Shown here: positions 36,578 through 46,405 of the stretch, in pieces
Layout: each line of letters starts with the position of its first letter
Position numbering within the stretch: the stretch's first letter is position 1
DNA from: Youxingia wuxianensis
GTDB taxonomy: Bacteria > Bacillota > Clostridia > Oscillospirales > Ruminococcaceae
NCBI RefSeq assembly: GCF_014385085.1
Contig: NZ_JACRTD010000005.1
Span: forward strand, 157,637 to 221,636
DNA length: 64,000 nt
Reading direction: 5' to 3'
Program-made: the position numbers and the translations under genes
The notes under the pieces: model-generated
Seen by the model: the letters and a program-made list of their open reading frames with translations, nothing else
Told to the model about the DNA's origin: nothing
Database searches by the model: none

Positions 36578-36787
36578 CTATTCCTCGTCGGTCAAGATAA
36601 ACTCCCTTTCGGAAAACTCGCTGTCCGTCATGGCTTGCAGCTTGTTCACCGCTGCGGCGGCAAGCTGGCGCATATCCTCGTCCATGTAGGGCATGGCGGC
36701 AAGGATATTTTCAAGCGTTGTTTCCCGGCTGTCCTCGGCGTAGATCGCAACAATGTTTTCTTCCTCAATGGTAAAGCGGGTATTCAT
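36578..36787 (-). CDS. Transposon-transfer assisting protein-like (TTRAP), 69 aa
   Basis: An acidic small protein with RFTIEEENIVAIYAEDSRE and LQAMTDSEFSEREF. This is the pattern of the TTRAP family of conjugative transposons. It follows the anti-restriction gene by four bases and ends at a strong terminator, so it closes the long minus-strand operon. Confidence 0.6.
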   Translation of the reverse strand: MNTRFTIEEENIVAIYAEDSRETTLENILAAMPYMDEDMRQLAAAAVNKLQAMTDSEFSEREFILTDEE

Positions 36788-36791
36788 GCTA

Positions 36792-39700
36792 TCAAACCTC
36801 CAAATCCTTTTTATGCTCTTTCTGTTTATCTTTCGGCTGCTGCGCCGCCTGTTTCTTGTATTCGTCCAGCTTCTTCAAAATGGACGGTTTTTTCTGCGGC
36901 TGTTCCCGTTTCTCGGCTTTTACCGCTTTTGCAAGGTCGGTAACGGAAATCGCTTCCCCCGCCTTTGCCCGCTGCTCAAAATCTGCAACGGTGGGCGTTT
37001 GCGGCGTATTGTTGATAAGCCCGTCAAAATTGTTGTCGTTCTGCTCTATGGTGTCCTCGACGTGCTTTAAGGGATTATCCCGCTGCGGCTGCTCGGCGGC
37101 TATGGCATAAGCCTGTGTGCCATTCCCCATAATGAGATACTTCCCGTCCTCCGACGCATGGTGAAAACCAAATCCCGCCGCTTCGATCTGTTCACGGCTC
37201 ATATCGGTAATATGAAAATTGCCCCTCGGCGTTCTAACGGTTTCACCCGTCAAAAGGCTGTCGGGGGTCGCTTCCGGCTGCTGCTTTTCAAGCTGCCCGT
37301 CCTTGTAGGAATATCCTTGCGCCGCGATTGCTTCAAGGGTCTTGCCCGTAACGTCGCCATAAATCCGCTTGTCTGCGTCAACCAGCATTTGCAAAGTGTC
37401 TTGTACGGTGTCGGACAAGGCTTGCTGCTGTTCGGGCGGCAGCTTGTCAAATACGGGGGTCTGCTGCTCCTGCAAAAACTCCGGCACTTGCTGAAAACCG
37501 ATACTGTCTACATAGTGGGCGGTGTCCTCGTCGTTCTGATGAAGCACAACAATGTCGGAAACGGAAAGGCTATGCCCCTTAAAGTCGGCGGGGTGGTCGA
37601 TATTAAACCTTTCCCAAATGTCGCCCAGCGTCATATCCTTTGTAAGCGGTGCAGTATAGACGAGTTCATAATTTACCCGGTCAATGGTAAGTCCAGCCGC
37701 TTGCAGACGGTCATAAGGCTCAAAGCGCAAGTCCCTTGTTTCGTCCCCGCGCTTTAACTGATAAATGGAAAAGGTATCGCCCTGCTCCTGCTCGGCTTGC
37801 CGCTGCTGCTGCAACTCGGTAAAATGCCCCTCAATCTCGGTAATGAGTTCCTTTGCGGTGGTCTGTATTGTTTCAAGGGACGCTTTTAACTCGGTCATTT
37901 CCTTGCCGCTGCTCCAACCAGCCACATAGCCGAAAGAGTAATCGGAAGTATCAAGGCCGAAATGCTGGCAAACCGTATAAGCGACGCTTTCCGCTTCTAC
38001 CTCGCAGGTATGGCGGTCAACGCGGTTTTGCTGCTCCGGCGGGGCGTTTAAGTCTACGTCGTGCAGCTTCGCATGGGCGATTTCGTGAATGGCGGTCTTT
38101 ACCGCCTGTAATTCACTCACGCCCTCTTTGATTGCAATACGCTTGTCGGTCAAACTGAAATACCCATTTGCGCCGTTTGTGATCTGCTCAAATGCAATCG
38201 GGACGGGGGACGCTTTTTCAAGGGCGGCGAAAAAATCCTCGTACTGCTCCACATCGGCAAGCAGCGGTTTAACGGAAAGGTCGGGAAACTCCTTGCCCTC
38301 GGTCTGCGAAATATCAAAGACGGTTATAACCTTAAAGGCGGGGACGGTGATTTCCTTTTCTTCCTTTACCACTTTTCCCTCGCGGTCAAGCATGGGCTTT
38401 CTCGTTTCGGGGTCGATTTTATCAACCAGCTTTTTCACCTTGTAGGGCGCGGGGGCAAAGATTTTAATGCCTTTCTCGCCTTTCTTTACATGGCGGTCAA
38501 ACTCCTTTTCCCATTGACGGAAGCCCATTACCAAATTGCCGCCCTGCATAGCAATTAGGATAGTGTTATTCAAACTATAATCATGGAACTTTGACATAGC
38601 GGTTAGAAACTCTTTGTAGCGGTCGCTGTCAAAAATCGCCTGTACGCCCTGTTCCAAACGCGCGGTGATCTCCTTTACCTTTTCGGCGGGCTTTTCGGAA
38701 GTAAGGATAATGGGGACGACGGGGCGGGGCTGCTGCGGCTCTGCGGCCTGTGCGTCTGCTTGCTGCGTTTCGGCTGCGTCCATATAGGCTTTGTCCTGTT
38801 CGCCGCGCTCCGGCTGCGGGTAACTCATAATGCGGTATTCTTCCGGCACTTCGCGCCCCTCAAACTGCCGTTCCCACTCGTCGCCGCTTTCCACGATATA
38901 GCCGTACTCGGTAAACGCGCCTTTTTCCTGCGCGGCAGCGTTCCTGCCAAAAGTAGAAAGGTCAATGCCGCCTTTCCATTCTTCGGGCATTTGTACCATG
39001 CCGGATTGATTTAAGTAATAGTCGCCCAAATCGTGGTAGTTATGTACTTCGGGGATATGGACGTAGAAATCCACGTTGTAGGTGAAGTCAATTACCTGTC
39101 CAATATTTGCAAGCCCGTTTTTCTGCTGCAAGGCTGCGTTCAGCTTGCCAACCTCGGCGGGGTCAAGCTGTTCGAGCCGCGCCGCAAGAAAATTGAGTTC
39201 GTCCACGTCGGCGGCGCATACCATTTCATAAGGCAAGGCAATATGTTTCTCCGGGTCGTCGGAATAGCCGCGAATGGAAAAATCCTGCGGGTTGTCGGCG
39301 GTAATGCCGACGTTCCGCATAGCTTCGTGCAACTGCTCCTTTGTGGCGGGCATATCCAGCCAATAGCCGCCGGGGTCGCCCGCGTCAAAGCGGCTGCGGT
39401 TGCCTATCATAATAGAAAACTGTTCGCTCATGTGTTCACGCTCCTTTTCCTGCCCGGTATTTTCGGGGATAGCTGCCGCCTGTTGCTGCTGCGGGGGTTC
39501 TTCGCCCTCTATGGTGTAGTCCGGCATGAGCATACCGTTTACTTTGAAATAGTCGGCGTACTCCTGCGGGATAGGCGGGGAGATTTCCGTAAACAGACGG
39601 TCATACGCTTTGATACGCCCATTCAGATACTTTTCCATAGCTGCCTTGTCGGTGAAAACCTTTCTATCTTGTCCGGCAATCTTCGCTTGGGTTCTGCTTG

Positions 39701-40139
39701 GGCTGTTGGTGCGCACGCTCCATGTAAGCGTCCATGAATACGGGATAGATTTCTGCGCTTCTTTGTCGTAGCGGGTATTCTCGTAAATGTAGTAATTCAT
39801 CTGATATACCCGGTTGCTGCGAATATGGCGGTTATGCTCGGTGGTCTGCCACTCGTTAGCGGTGTGCTGGACGTGCGGCGTTCTCACATATTCAAGTGTT
39901 TTATCCAGCAAAAGCGTTCTTCCCGCCTGTTCTTCCCATGCGGCGGCGCGTTCTTTAAGGTCGTCAAAAATCGCCTGTTCTGCCGCCGCGCTTTCGCTGC
40001 GCATGGAAAGTAGCTGCGCAATCGGCAAGGAAGCATAAGGGGCAATCTCCCTGTCCTTTGCTTCAAAATATATCCGGCGTTCTATCCGCATGGTTTCGGC
40101 GGTTTCCAATTTGTCATGGTCGTATGAGGAATACGGCAT
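36792..40139 (-). CDS. Giant multidomain anti-restriction/YodL-type protein, 1115 aa
   Basis: Several mobile-element domains are joined. The N-terminal ~230 residues are of unknown fold. An ArdA-like segment follows near 240-330 (FDAGDPGGYWLDMPATKEQL). An ArdC-like region then has an N-terminal DNA-binding part (KFHDYSLNNTILIAMQ) and a zinc metallopeptidase motif AIHEIAHAKLH. A YodL-like domain (TFSIYQLKRGDETRDLRF) and a DUF4316-like C-terminus (NPLKHVEDTIEQNDNNFDG) complete it. Together these point to protecting transferred DNA from host restriction. Domain limits are approximate. Confidence 0.78.
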   Translation of the reverse strand: MPYSSYDHDKLETAETMRIERRIYFEAKDREIAPYASLPIAQLLSMRSESAAAEQAIFDDLKERAAAWEEQAGRTLLLDKTLEYVRTPHVQHTANEWQTTEHNRHIRSNRVYQMNYYIYENTRYDKEAQKSIPYSWTLTWSVRTNSPSRTQAKIAGQDRKVFTDKAAMEKYLNGRIKAYDRLFTEISPPIPQEYADYFKVNGMLMPDYTIEGEEPPQQQQAAAIPENTGQEKEREHMSEQFSIMIGNRSRFDAGDPGGYWLDMPATKEQLHEAMRNVGITADNPQDFSIRGYSDDPEKHIALPYEMVCAADVDELNFLAARLEQLDPAEVGKLNAALQQKNGLANIGQVIDFTYNVDFYVHIPEVHNYHDLGDYYLNQSGMVQMPEEWKGGIDLSTFGRNAAAQEKGAFTEYGYIVESGDEWERQFEGREVPEEYRIMSYPQPERGEQDKAYMDAAETQQADAQAAEPQQPRPVVPIILTSEKPAEKVKEITARLEQGVQAIFDSDRYKEFLTAMSKFHDYSLNNTILIAMQGGNLVMGFRQWEKEFDRHVKKGEKGIKIFAPAPYKVKKLVDKIDPETRKPMLDREGKVVKEEKEITVPAFKVITVFDISQTEGKEFPDLSVKPLLADVEQYEDFFAALEKASPVPIAFEQITNGANGYFSLTDKRIAIKEGVSELQAVKTAIHEIAHAKLHDVDLNAPPEQQNRVDRHTCEVEAESVAYTVCQHFGLDTSDYSFGYVAGWSSGKEMTELKASLETIQTTAKELITEIEGHFTELQQQRQAEQEQGDTFSIYQLKRGDETRDLRFEPYDRLQAAGLTIDRVNYELVYTAPLTKDMTLGDIWERFNIDHPADFKGHSLSVSDIVVLHQNDEDTAHYVDSIGFQQVPEFLQEQQTPVFDKLPPEQQQALSDTVQDTLQMLVDADKRIYGDVTGKTLEAIAAQGYSYKDGQLEKQQPEATPDSLLTGETVRTPRGNFHITDMSREQIEAAGFGFHHASEDGKYLIMGNGTQAYAIAAEQPQRDNPLKHVEDTIEQNDNNFDGLINNTPQTPTVADFEQRAKAGEAISVTDLAKAVKAEKREQPQKKPSILKKLDEYKKQAAQQPKDKQKEHKKDLEV

Positions 40140-40165
40140 ATTCTTTCATCACGTCCTTTCTCGGT

Positions 40166-40268
40166 CATATAAGGGTTTGGGACTATCCCAACAAGCAAAA
40201 TGCCCGCGCTCTCTATGGGAAGCGCGGGCATTTCTCGCAAACGGGTACTCGTTTGCTGTGCTTGCTAT
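40166..40268 (-). other. Second oriT-like block, inverted copy with an inserted hairpin
   Basis: Read on the minus strand it repeats 34666-34734, including AGCAAACGAGTACCCGTTTG and GTTGGGA...TCCCAAACCC. It contains an extra 37-base insert whose arms TGCCCGCGCT and AGCGCGGGCA form a hairpin (40201-40230) that also looks like a terminator for the Cys-rich gene. It lies between the Cys-rich and anti-restriction genes. Confidence 0.5.
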
Positions 40269-40633
40269 GTAGTTGTTTTTATCCGTAAACGCCTGTTTCT
40301 CTCGCTTTGGGCTTTCTGTCTGCGGCGTATCTTTGCCGCGCAATCGGGGCAGTATTTCGCCCGGTTGCTGCCCGCCGCAAACGTGCTGCCGCATACCGCG
40401 CAACGCTTCAAATCGGTTTCCCCGCTGCGGGTGATCTGTTCGCAAAGCTGCCTGTCGGCGGGTAATACCGCTTCGCGGAAATAGCGGCATAGCAGCGAAT
40501 AGCTGATACTCTGCACACAAACGCAAGTTTCCCCGTCGTCCAGCAGCAGACAATTCCCGCAATCGTTGTTTGCACAAGCGGCGCGGGTCATTTTCTTTAC
40601 GGCGCGGTATTGCTTTTCATCAAGCCTTATCAT
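40265..40633 (-). CDS. Small Cys-rich zinc-ribbon-like protein of element 2
   Basis: 122 aa, same family as 26105-26491 and 55427-55813: an N-terminal Cys cluster around NCLLLDDGETCVC and C-terminal KRCAVCGSTF/YCPDCA pairs with a basic tail. It overlaps the end of topB by four bases. Function unknown. Confidence 0.65.
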   Translation of the reverse strand: MIRLDEKQYRAVKKMTRAACANNDCGNCLLLDDGETCVCVQSISYSLLCRYFREAVLPADRQLCEQITRSGETDLKRCAVCGSTFAAGSNRAKYCPDCAAKIRRRQKAQSERNRRLRIKTTT

Positions 40634-42705
40634 TTTCGGTTCTGCTCGACGCGGAAGTTTACATACTTGCCGCCTGTGTCGGCAAGCAGCACAACTCCGT
40701 CAAAGGTCTTTCCCGTCTTGGTCGAGTACATACCTTTGATTTTTACCTTTCCGTCTTTCAAAAGGGCGGCGGCAATCGCCTTTGTGAAAGCCTTTTTGCG
40801 CTGCTCAAAAAAGCGGTCATTCTTCCACATCACAAAGCTGCAAGCCCTGTCGGAGCAGTAAAAGTTTTTCTTGCCCTCGTAAACCGCCGCGCCGCAACGG
40901 GGGCAAGTGCCGATTGCTTCCCGCTGCGGGGTAAACAGCTTCGCTTTATCCTCGGAAATCGCGGAATAGGTCTTGACAAGCCCCGCTGTCATTTCCTCAA
41001 TGCTGCGCATGAAATCGTCCGGGCTGTCGCTGCCTTTGGCAATCCCGGTAAGGCGGGTTTCCCATTCTGCCGTAAGCTGCGGGGACGTAAGGACTTCGGG
41101 CAGGATAGCGGCAAGGTTATACCCGTCCTTTGTGGGGATTAGCTTTTTGCCCTTGCGCTCGGCAAAGCCCGCGCTAATGAGTTTTTCAATGATACCCGCC
41201 CGCGTTGCGGTAGTGCCTAACCCTTTGCGCTCTGCGTCCTCCGGCGTTTCTTCCTTGCCCGCGTTCTCCATAGCGGACAGAAGCGTATCTTCGGTAAATG
41301 CCTTTGGGGGCTGCGTGTAACGCTCGGAGATCTCCGCTGCCGGATTGTCAAAGGTCTGCCCCTCGGCAAGCGGCGGCAAAACGGTTTCCGGCTCTGCGTC
41401 CTCGTCCTGTTCCTCGGACGCGGCGCGGGACAGCTTTTCAATCTCACGCCACCCCTCGCAAAGCGTCGTCTTTCCCTTTGCGGTAAAGGTATAACCGCCG
41501 CAAGAGATAACCGCCGTAACCGCTTCATATTCATAGGGCGCGGCTGCGGCGCAAAGCAGCTTCGCGCATACAAGGGTCATAAGTTTTGTTTCGCTGTCGG
41601 TAAGGGAAGAAAAGCCCGTTTTCAAAAACTCGGCTGTCGGCAAAATAGCGTGGTGGTCGGTTACTTTGCTGTTGTCGCAAACCCTTGTAAGGTCTGCTTG
41701 CAGCTTCACGTCCCGCATAAAGGGAAGCAGCGAACAAAGCCCGGTAATGAGTTCCTTTGTGCTGCGCTGCATATCGGAAGTGATATATTTGCTGTCGGTG
41801 CGGGGATAGGTCAAAAGCCGCTTTTCGTAGAGGGCTTGCGCATAATCAAGGGTCTGTTTCGCCGTAAACCCGTACAGGCGGTTGGCTTCGCGCTGCAACG
41901 CGGTAAGGTCAAACAGCTTCGGCGGTGCAACGGTCTTTTTCTCTTTTTTGAGGGAAGTACAAACGGCTTGCGATTTCTCGCAAGCCGCTTTCATCTGCTG
42001 CGCCGCCGCTTCTTCGTTCAGCCTTTCGGACAAAGCCGAAACACCGCCCGCGTCCAGACGGACAACATGATATTTTTCTTTCTTAAAGCTGCTGATCGCA
42101 TAGTCGCGGTTTACCAGCATGGTAAGGGTGGGCGTCTGCACTCTGCCGACATTCAGCGTTTTGTGATAGAGGATAGAGAAAAGGCGGGTCGCGTTAATCC
42201 CGACAAGCCAATCTGCCTTTGCTCTGCAAAGCGCGGATTGATAGAGGTTGTCATAGCTGCGCCCGTCTTTGAGGTTTGAAAAGCCCTCGCGGATTGCGCT
42301 TTCTTCCATGCTGCTAATCCAAAGGCGGGAAAAGGGCTTTTGGCAATTTACCTGTTCGTAGACAAATCGAAAAATGAGTTCTCCCTCGCGCCCGCTGTCG
42401 CACGCATTGACAATCTCGGAAACGTCGCTGCGCTGCATAAGGTCTTTGAGTACGGAAAACTGCTGCTCCTTGCCGCTGGCAACGGTAAACTGCCAATCCT
42501 GCGGGACAATGGGGAGATCGTCATACTTCCATTTTCGGTACTGCTCGTTGTAGGTTGCCGCGTCTGCAAGGCTAATCAAATGCCCGATACACCACGACAC
42601 AAGGTAGCCGCTGCCCTCAAAATATCCGCTGCGCTTTTCATTCGCGCCAATAACGGCGGCAATCGCCGCCCCGACGCTCGGTTTCTCTGCAATTACAAGT
42701 TTCAT
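40630..42705 (-). CDS. topB: Type IA DNA topoisomerase III
   Basis: 691 aa. The Toprim region starts KLVIAEKPSVGAAIA, with acidic residues in NACDSGREGELIF. The catalytic Tyr lies in LLTYPRTDSKYI (residue ~310). A C-terminal zinc-finger-like region has CPRCGAAVYEGKKNFYCSD. Conjugative elements of the CTn class carry this enzyme next to the relaxase module to handle transfer DNA. It overlaps both neighbours by four bases. Confidence 0.92.
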   Translation of the reverse strand: MKLVIAEKPSVGAAIAAVIGANEKRSGYFEGSGYLVSWCIGHLISLADAATYNEQYRKWKYDDLPIVPQDWQFTVASGKEQQFSVLKDLMQRSDVSEIVNACDSGREGELIFRFVYEQVNCQKPFSRLWISSMEESAIREGFSNLKDGRSYDNLYQSALCRAKADWLVGINATRLFSILYHKTLNVGRVQTPTLTMLVNRDYAISSFKKEKYHVVRLDAGGVSALSERLNEEAAAQQMKAACEKSQAVCTSLKKEKKTVAPPKLFDLTALQREANRLYGFTAKQTLDYAQALYEKRLLTYPRTDSKYITSDMQRSTKELITGLCSLLPFMRDVKLQADLTRVCDNSKVTDHHAILPTAEFLKTGFSSLTDSETKLMTLVCAKLLCAAAAPYEYEAVTAVISCGGYTFTAKGKTTLCEGWREIEKLSRAASEEQDEDAEPETVLPPLAEGQTFDNPAAEISERYTQPPKAFTEDTLLSAMENAGKEETPEDAERKGLGTTATRAGIIEKLISAGFAERKGKKLIPTKDGYNLAAILPEVLTSPQLTAEWETRLTGIAKGSDSPDDFMRSIEEMTAGLVKTYSAISEDKAKLFTPQREAIGTCPRCGAAVYEGKKNFYCSDRACSFVMWKNDRFFEQRKKAFTKAIAAALLKDGKVKIKGMYSTKTGKTFDGVVLLADTGGKYVNFRVEQNRK

Positions 42706-43436
42706 ACTTCCTCGTCCTCCTGCTCGGTTTCTAATTCTTCCTCGTCGTCCTCGTCAAAATCGAGATCGTCAAGGTTGCTGCTGCCTTTTGCCGCGTCCTT
42801 TTTGGGCTTCATAATCTTAAAGTAATAGAACGCGCCGCCGCCCGCTGCGGCAACAAGCAGCACGACAAGCAGAATACCCATGCCGCCGCCTTTTTCTTCT
42901 TCCGGCGGCTGCTCGGTTTCTTCCGGCTCCGGCTCGGCTTCCACACCCGCGCACTCGCTCATGTTGACGCTGCAAACCGGGCAAGCGGTGTTGACGCTTC
43001 CGGCAACGCATTTATCGGTGCAGCTACAAACGGGGGCTTCGGTCTGCCCGTCCTCCATAAGGGCGGTTAAATCCGCTTCGTCCACTTGGTTAAGGAAATG
43101 GACGGTATTTTCCCCGTCCTCGGTGCGGTCAATGATGATGTAAAAATAGTTGCCACTTTTGGTAACGACGGTGATAAACTGCTTGTCGCCGGACGCTTCA
43201 CCCGTTATATCGTCCACAAGGGACATATTCCCGTCCGGGGTAAGGGGCTGCGGCTCATAGCCGCCCGTCGTTTCTTCCGGCTCGGTTTCCGGCGCGGGGG
43301 TTTCCTCGGTTACGGGGGTAGGCGTGTCGTCGCTTTCATCGCCACCGCCCGCATAAGCGGTAACAGAAAAGCCGCACATGATAACCAGTGCGGCAAGCAA
43401 TACGGTAAACTTTCGGATTATCTTTTTATTCTTCAT
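42702..43436 (-). CDS. DUF4366-type secreted membrane protein
   Basis: 244 aa. A signal peptide (VLLAALVIMCGFSVTAYAG), a Thr/Glu/Pro-rich stretch, a globular part with six Cys (CSCTDKC, CPVC), a C-terminal transmembrane helix (MGILLVVLLVAAAGGGAFYYF) and an acidic cytoplasmic tail. This layout is that of DUF4366 proteins in CTn elements, probably part of the mating-pair surface. GGAGG precedes ATG 43436. Confidence 0.72.
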   Translation of the reverse strand: MKNKKIIRKFTVLLAALVIMCGFSVTAYAGGGDESDDTPTPVTEETPAPETEPEETTGGYEPQPLTPDGNMSLVDDITGEASGDKQFITVVTKSGNYFYIIIDRTEDGENTVHFLNQVDEADLTALMEDGQTEAPVCSCTDKCVAGSVNTACPVCSVNMSECAGVEAEPEPEETEQPPEEEKGGGMGILLVVLLVAAAGGGAFYYFKIMKPKKDAAKGSSNLDDLDFDEDDEEELETEQEDEEV

Positions 43437-43692
43437 TGTCGTTGTCCTCCTGTTCGGCGGGGTAAGTGGCTTCCGGCTGCGGCAAGGTGATTTCGCCGCT
43501 GGCGTAAGCGGAGAGGAACGCGGCAAGCTGCGTCCCGTCAAGGTGTACCGCCTTTACCATTTGCACGATCTGCGCGTTTTCTTCCTCGACTTTCTGCGCT
43601 TCAAGGTCTTTCAGCTTCTTTTGCTGTTCAAGGATTTTTGCCCTCGTTTTCTCAATATCCCTTTCGATACGGTCAAGTTTCGTGTTCGCCAT
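43426..43692 (-). CDS. DUF4315-type small coiled-coil protein
   Basis: 88 aa. The N-terminal coiled coil (TKLDRIERDIEKTRAKILEQ) and the HLDGTQLAAFLSAYASGE motif match DUF4315 proteins found next to DUF4366 genes. ATG 43692 is about ten bases from GGAG; ATG 43698 is nearer. It overlaps the DUF4366 gene by 11 bases. Confidence 0.7.
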   Translation of the reverse strand: MANTKLDRIERDIEKTRAKILEQQKKLKDLEAQKVEEENAQIVQMVKAVHLDGTQLAAFLSAYASGEITLPQPEATYPAEQEDNDNEE

Positions 43693-43698
43693 AGTCAT

Positions 43699-44421
43699 TT
43701 ACTCCTTTCCAAACTGTTCTTTCCATGAATAGCTGCGCCCCAATCCCTTAACGGTTTTAAGATAGGGCATAGCGTTTTCTTCCAAAGTCGCCGCCCGGTT
43801 AAATAGATCGGGATAGTGTTCTTTGAGATATAAAATCTCTTGTTTCTTCATGCTCGGACAAAAGAAACAGGACGATTTACCCGGCTGCGGCAATCCTGCC
43901 GCTTTGATTTCCCGGATACAATCGTCCCTGTTCCAGCCCCATTCTTCAATGAGGGGGTAGCGGTTATGATATTTTTTGTCGGCTTCGTTGTACTTGCGGG
44001 AATGTTCATACCGTTTCACTTCTCCCGCGTCATAGCCGATATAGCGGTTGACTTTCTCGCCGCGCTGCCATACTTCGCGGCAAGGCGCATAGTGGTTGCA
44101 AAACTTTTCCTGCGGTGCGATTTTGTGTTTCTGCGAACAACGCTTATGCCCGTAGGCAATCGACGGGAGCGTATGAGAGCGCAAGCACTCGGTTTCAAGA
44201 GATAGGCGGTTGCCGTAGCGGTCAACATACTGCACAACGGTAATCTGCGGCATACCGTGTTCCGCAAGCCATTGATTGATTATCTCGATAAATTGATAGG
44301 TATGCGGGTGTTCCGCGCCCGTATCGGCAAAGGTGATAAGGTCAATCGGGATTTTGTGCTTGTATAGGCCAATAAGTAAGGCGGCACTATTCGTGCCGCC
44401 GCCAAAAGATACAATATTCAT
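43699..44421 (-). CDS. PAPS reductase-like PP-loop protein
   Basis: 240 aa. The N-terminal SFGGGTNSAALLIGL is a PP-loop variant, followed by FADTGAEHPHTY, and a C-terminal Cys-rich segment is SSCFFCPSMKK. It belongs to the phosphoadenosine phosphosulfate reductase/ATP-pyrophosphatase superfamily carried by phages and conjugative elements. A sulfur-assimilation role is unlikely here. Nucleic-acid modification or counter-defence is inferred from its place among DNA methyltransferases and anti-restriction genes. Confidence 0.7.
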   Translation of the reverse strand: MNIVSFGGGTNSAALLIGLYKHKIPIDLITFADTGAEHPHTYQFIEIINQWLAEHGMPQITVVQYVDRYGNRLSLETECLRSHTLPSIAYGHKRCSQKHKIAPQEKFCNHYAPCREVWQRGEKVNRYIGYDAGEVKRYEHSRKYNEADKKYHNRYPLIEEWGWNRDDCIREIKAAGLPQPGKSSCFFCPSMKKQEILYLKEHYPDLFNRAATLEENAMPYLKTVKGLGRSYSWKEQFGKE

Positions 44422-44434
44422 TTTTCAACTCCTT

Positions 44435-46405
44435 TTAATTGTAATTTAACCGCCCGTAGGCGTAAAAGTGGGATTGCCAATAGCTGGTGTCCAGCTTTGA
44501 ATACTGGATAGGGTCGCCACAATGCAGCATGACGGGGCTTCCGTCCCCGTCCTCGCCCACATAAATCCCCACATGGGAAACGCCGGGGGTGTCGTATGTA
44601 CCCGTAAAGAACACCAAATCCCCCGGCTGCGGGTTAGAAACAGGGGTTGAGATGTTGTAAAGCCCTTGCGCCCCAAGTCTGCCCGTATTGTATAGGCCGC
44701 TGTTCGTCAACACATAACTCACAAAGCCGCTGCAATCAAAAGAGGTTTCCGGGGTGCTGCCGCCCCACACATAGGGAAAACCGACGTATTTATCTGCTTC
44801 CTCCATGAGCCGCGCAAACTTTTCATCGGAACCCAGCAGCGCGGCGGGTACTTCATAATCGGCGGGCGGGTTTTCATAGTATTTAGACACATAGCCGGAT
44901 TGCGGGAAAAGGTCGGGTCTGTTTCCCAGCGACGACATATACATAGCGTACATGGATAGCTGTTCTTCGCCCATGATGTAAACGGGGACATGGGAGAGGT
45001 TGAAGTTTTCCAAATCCACATGAAGAATGTAATAGTTATAGGGGACTTCAACCGTATAGGGGTTGCCCTCGCTGTCCGTCCTTGTTTCGGTGCGGTAGCG
45101 TACCTGTACTTCTTCCTCGACCGTCAAGATATACTGTTTCTCAAAGAGCATTTCAAGGGTGCTTTGCACTTCATCGAGTGTAAACACGCCCTCATGCCAC
45201 GCGGAAAGGATAGAAATTAGCACATAGGGGTCATGCTCGATCTCGTCCGCGTTTACCCGGTATTCGTCATAGCCGGGGTATTCGCTTTCGATATTGTCCA
45301 GCATATCTTGTAACTCGGCTTCCATAGCGGCATACGCGCTTTCCGCGCCCGTTATATCCGCGTCCTCGGAGAGATAGGACGACGCAATCAAGCCGCTGCC
45401 GCTGTTGCCGCCAAAGAGGGAGCAAGAGGACAGCCCGCCGAAAAGCAGCAGCACGATAAAGGCAATCCCGCCCACAATCAAGCAGCCTTTCCAATGCCGG
45501 ACAACAAAGAACGTCGCCCGTTTGGTTTCCTGCGCGGTTTTCTTCGCCGCCTTTGCGGTGGCTTCAGCGGTTTTTTTCGCTTTGCCGCCCGCTTTCAGCG
45601 TTTTTGCATACTGCTTTTTAATGCGCTGCTTCTGCCAAAAACGGGAAATGGGGTTGGAGTGCGCAAGCGCGGGGTTATCGTGCAACGCCTTTTGATAGAG
45701 AAAATCTGCGTTTGCCTTTACCGCTTGTTTTTCCGCTGCCGCCGCTGCCCGGTAGGGTTTCAGCTTATGGCGGCGTATGCCGCCCTTAACTGCCCGCGCC
45801 GCCATGCCGCCCGCTTTCTCTCCGGCAAGTTCTACCCGGTGCCCGCTTTCCACACCGACGTTTTCTTTCTCTACCTCGTAGATTTTCCCATGTACGGTAC
45901 TGTTTAACTCCTGTGCCGGACGGGATAAGGGGTTATGCCGCAACTTGCCGTTTGGGGGCTTATCCGTCTTTTCAAAGGAAAGGCGCGTCTTTGCCTTGCC
46001 TTTCGCTTCGTCAAAAACGCGCTCTTTCTTGATTTTGGTCTGCTTGGGGATAGCCGCCCGCGCTGCGTCTAAACAGTCTGCCGCCTTATCCGATTTCTTG
46101 ATCGCTTTTTGAAGTTCCGGCGTTGCCCGTTCCGCTTCGGAAAACTGCAAGCGGGAAGAATGGGTTTTAGGCTGCGTCGCGTCAAGGGCTTTTTTCTCCG
46201 CGCCTTTTGCTGCGTGTCGCTCAATCTCTGCGCCGATATGCTGCACAACCTTTTCCGCTGCCACCCCTGCGGGGGCTGAATAGTTTTCTTCCTGCGGCCT
46301 TTCGCTGATACTGGACGTTTCGCCCGTCGTGAGGTTTTCCGCAACCGCACCGTCGCGGGTCATTTTTTGCGTTACCTTGTCGGGGGCTTTCAGTTCCTTG
46401 CTCAA
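44435..46405 (-). CDS. Membrane-anchored NlpC/P60 peptidoglycan hydrolase of element 2
   Basis: 656 aa. A long basic cytoplasmic N-terminal region (~1-300) comes first, then one transmembrane helix ([20 protein letters not shown]), a stalk/lysozyme-like region, and a C-terminal NlpC/P60 domain with Cys in [12 protein letters not shown], His in VSHVGIYVG and a third residue near HCGDPI. It is of the CD1107 type in clostridial CTn elements. It opens the wall for the conjugation channel. It overlaps the methyltransferase start region by four bases. Confidence 0.85.
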   Translation of the reverse strand: MSKELKAPDKVTQKMTRDGAVAENLTTGETSSISERPQEENYSAPAGVAAEKVVQHIGAEIERHAAKGAEKKALDATQPKTHSSRLQFSEAERATPELQKAIKKSDKAADCLDAARAAIPKQTKIKKERVFDEAKGKAKTRLSFEKTDKPPNGKLRHNPLSRPAQELNSTVHGKIYEVEKENVGVESGHRVELAGEKAGGMAARAVKGGIRRHKLKPYRAAAAAEKQAVKANADFLYQKALHDNPALAHSNPISRFWQKQRIKKQYAKTLKAGGKAKKTAEATAKAAKKTAQETKRATFFVVRHWKGCLIVGGIAFIVLLLFGGLSSCSLFGGNSGSGLIASSYLSEDADITGAESAYAAMEAELQDMLDNIESEYPGYDEYRVNADEIEHDPYVLISILSAWHEGVFTLDEVQSTLEMLFEKQYILTVEEEVQVRYRTETRTDSEGNPYTVEVPYNYYILHVDLENFNLSHVPVYIMGEEQLSMYAMYMSSLGNRPDLFPQSGYVSKYYENPPADYEVPAALLGSDEKFARLMEEADKYVGFPYVWGGSTPETSFDCSGFVSYVLTNSGLYNTGRLGAQGLYNISTPVSNPQPGDLVFFTGTYDTPGVSHVGIYVGEDGDGSPVMLHCGDPIQYSKLDTSYWQSHFYAYGRLNYN

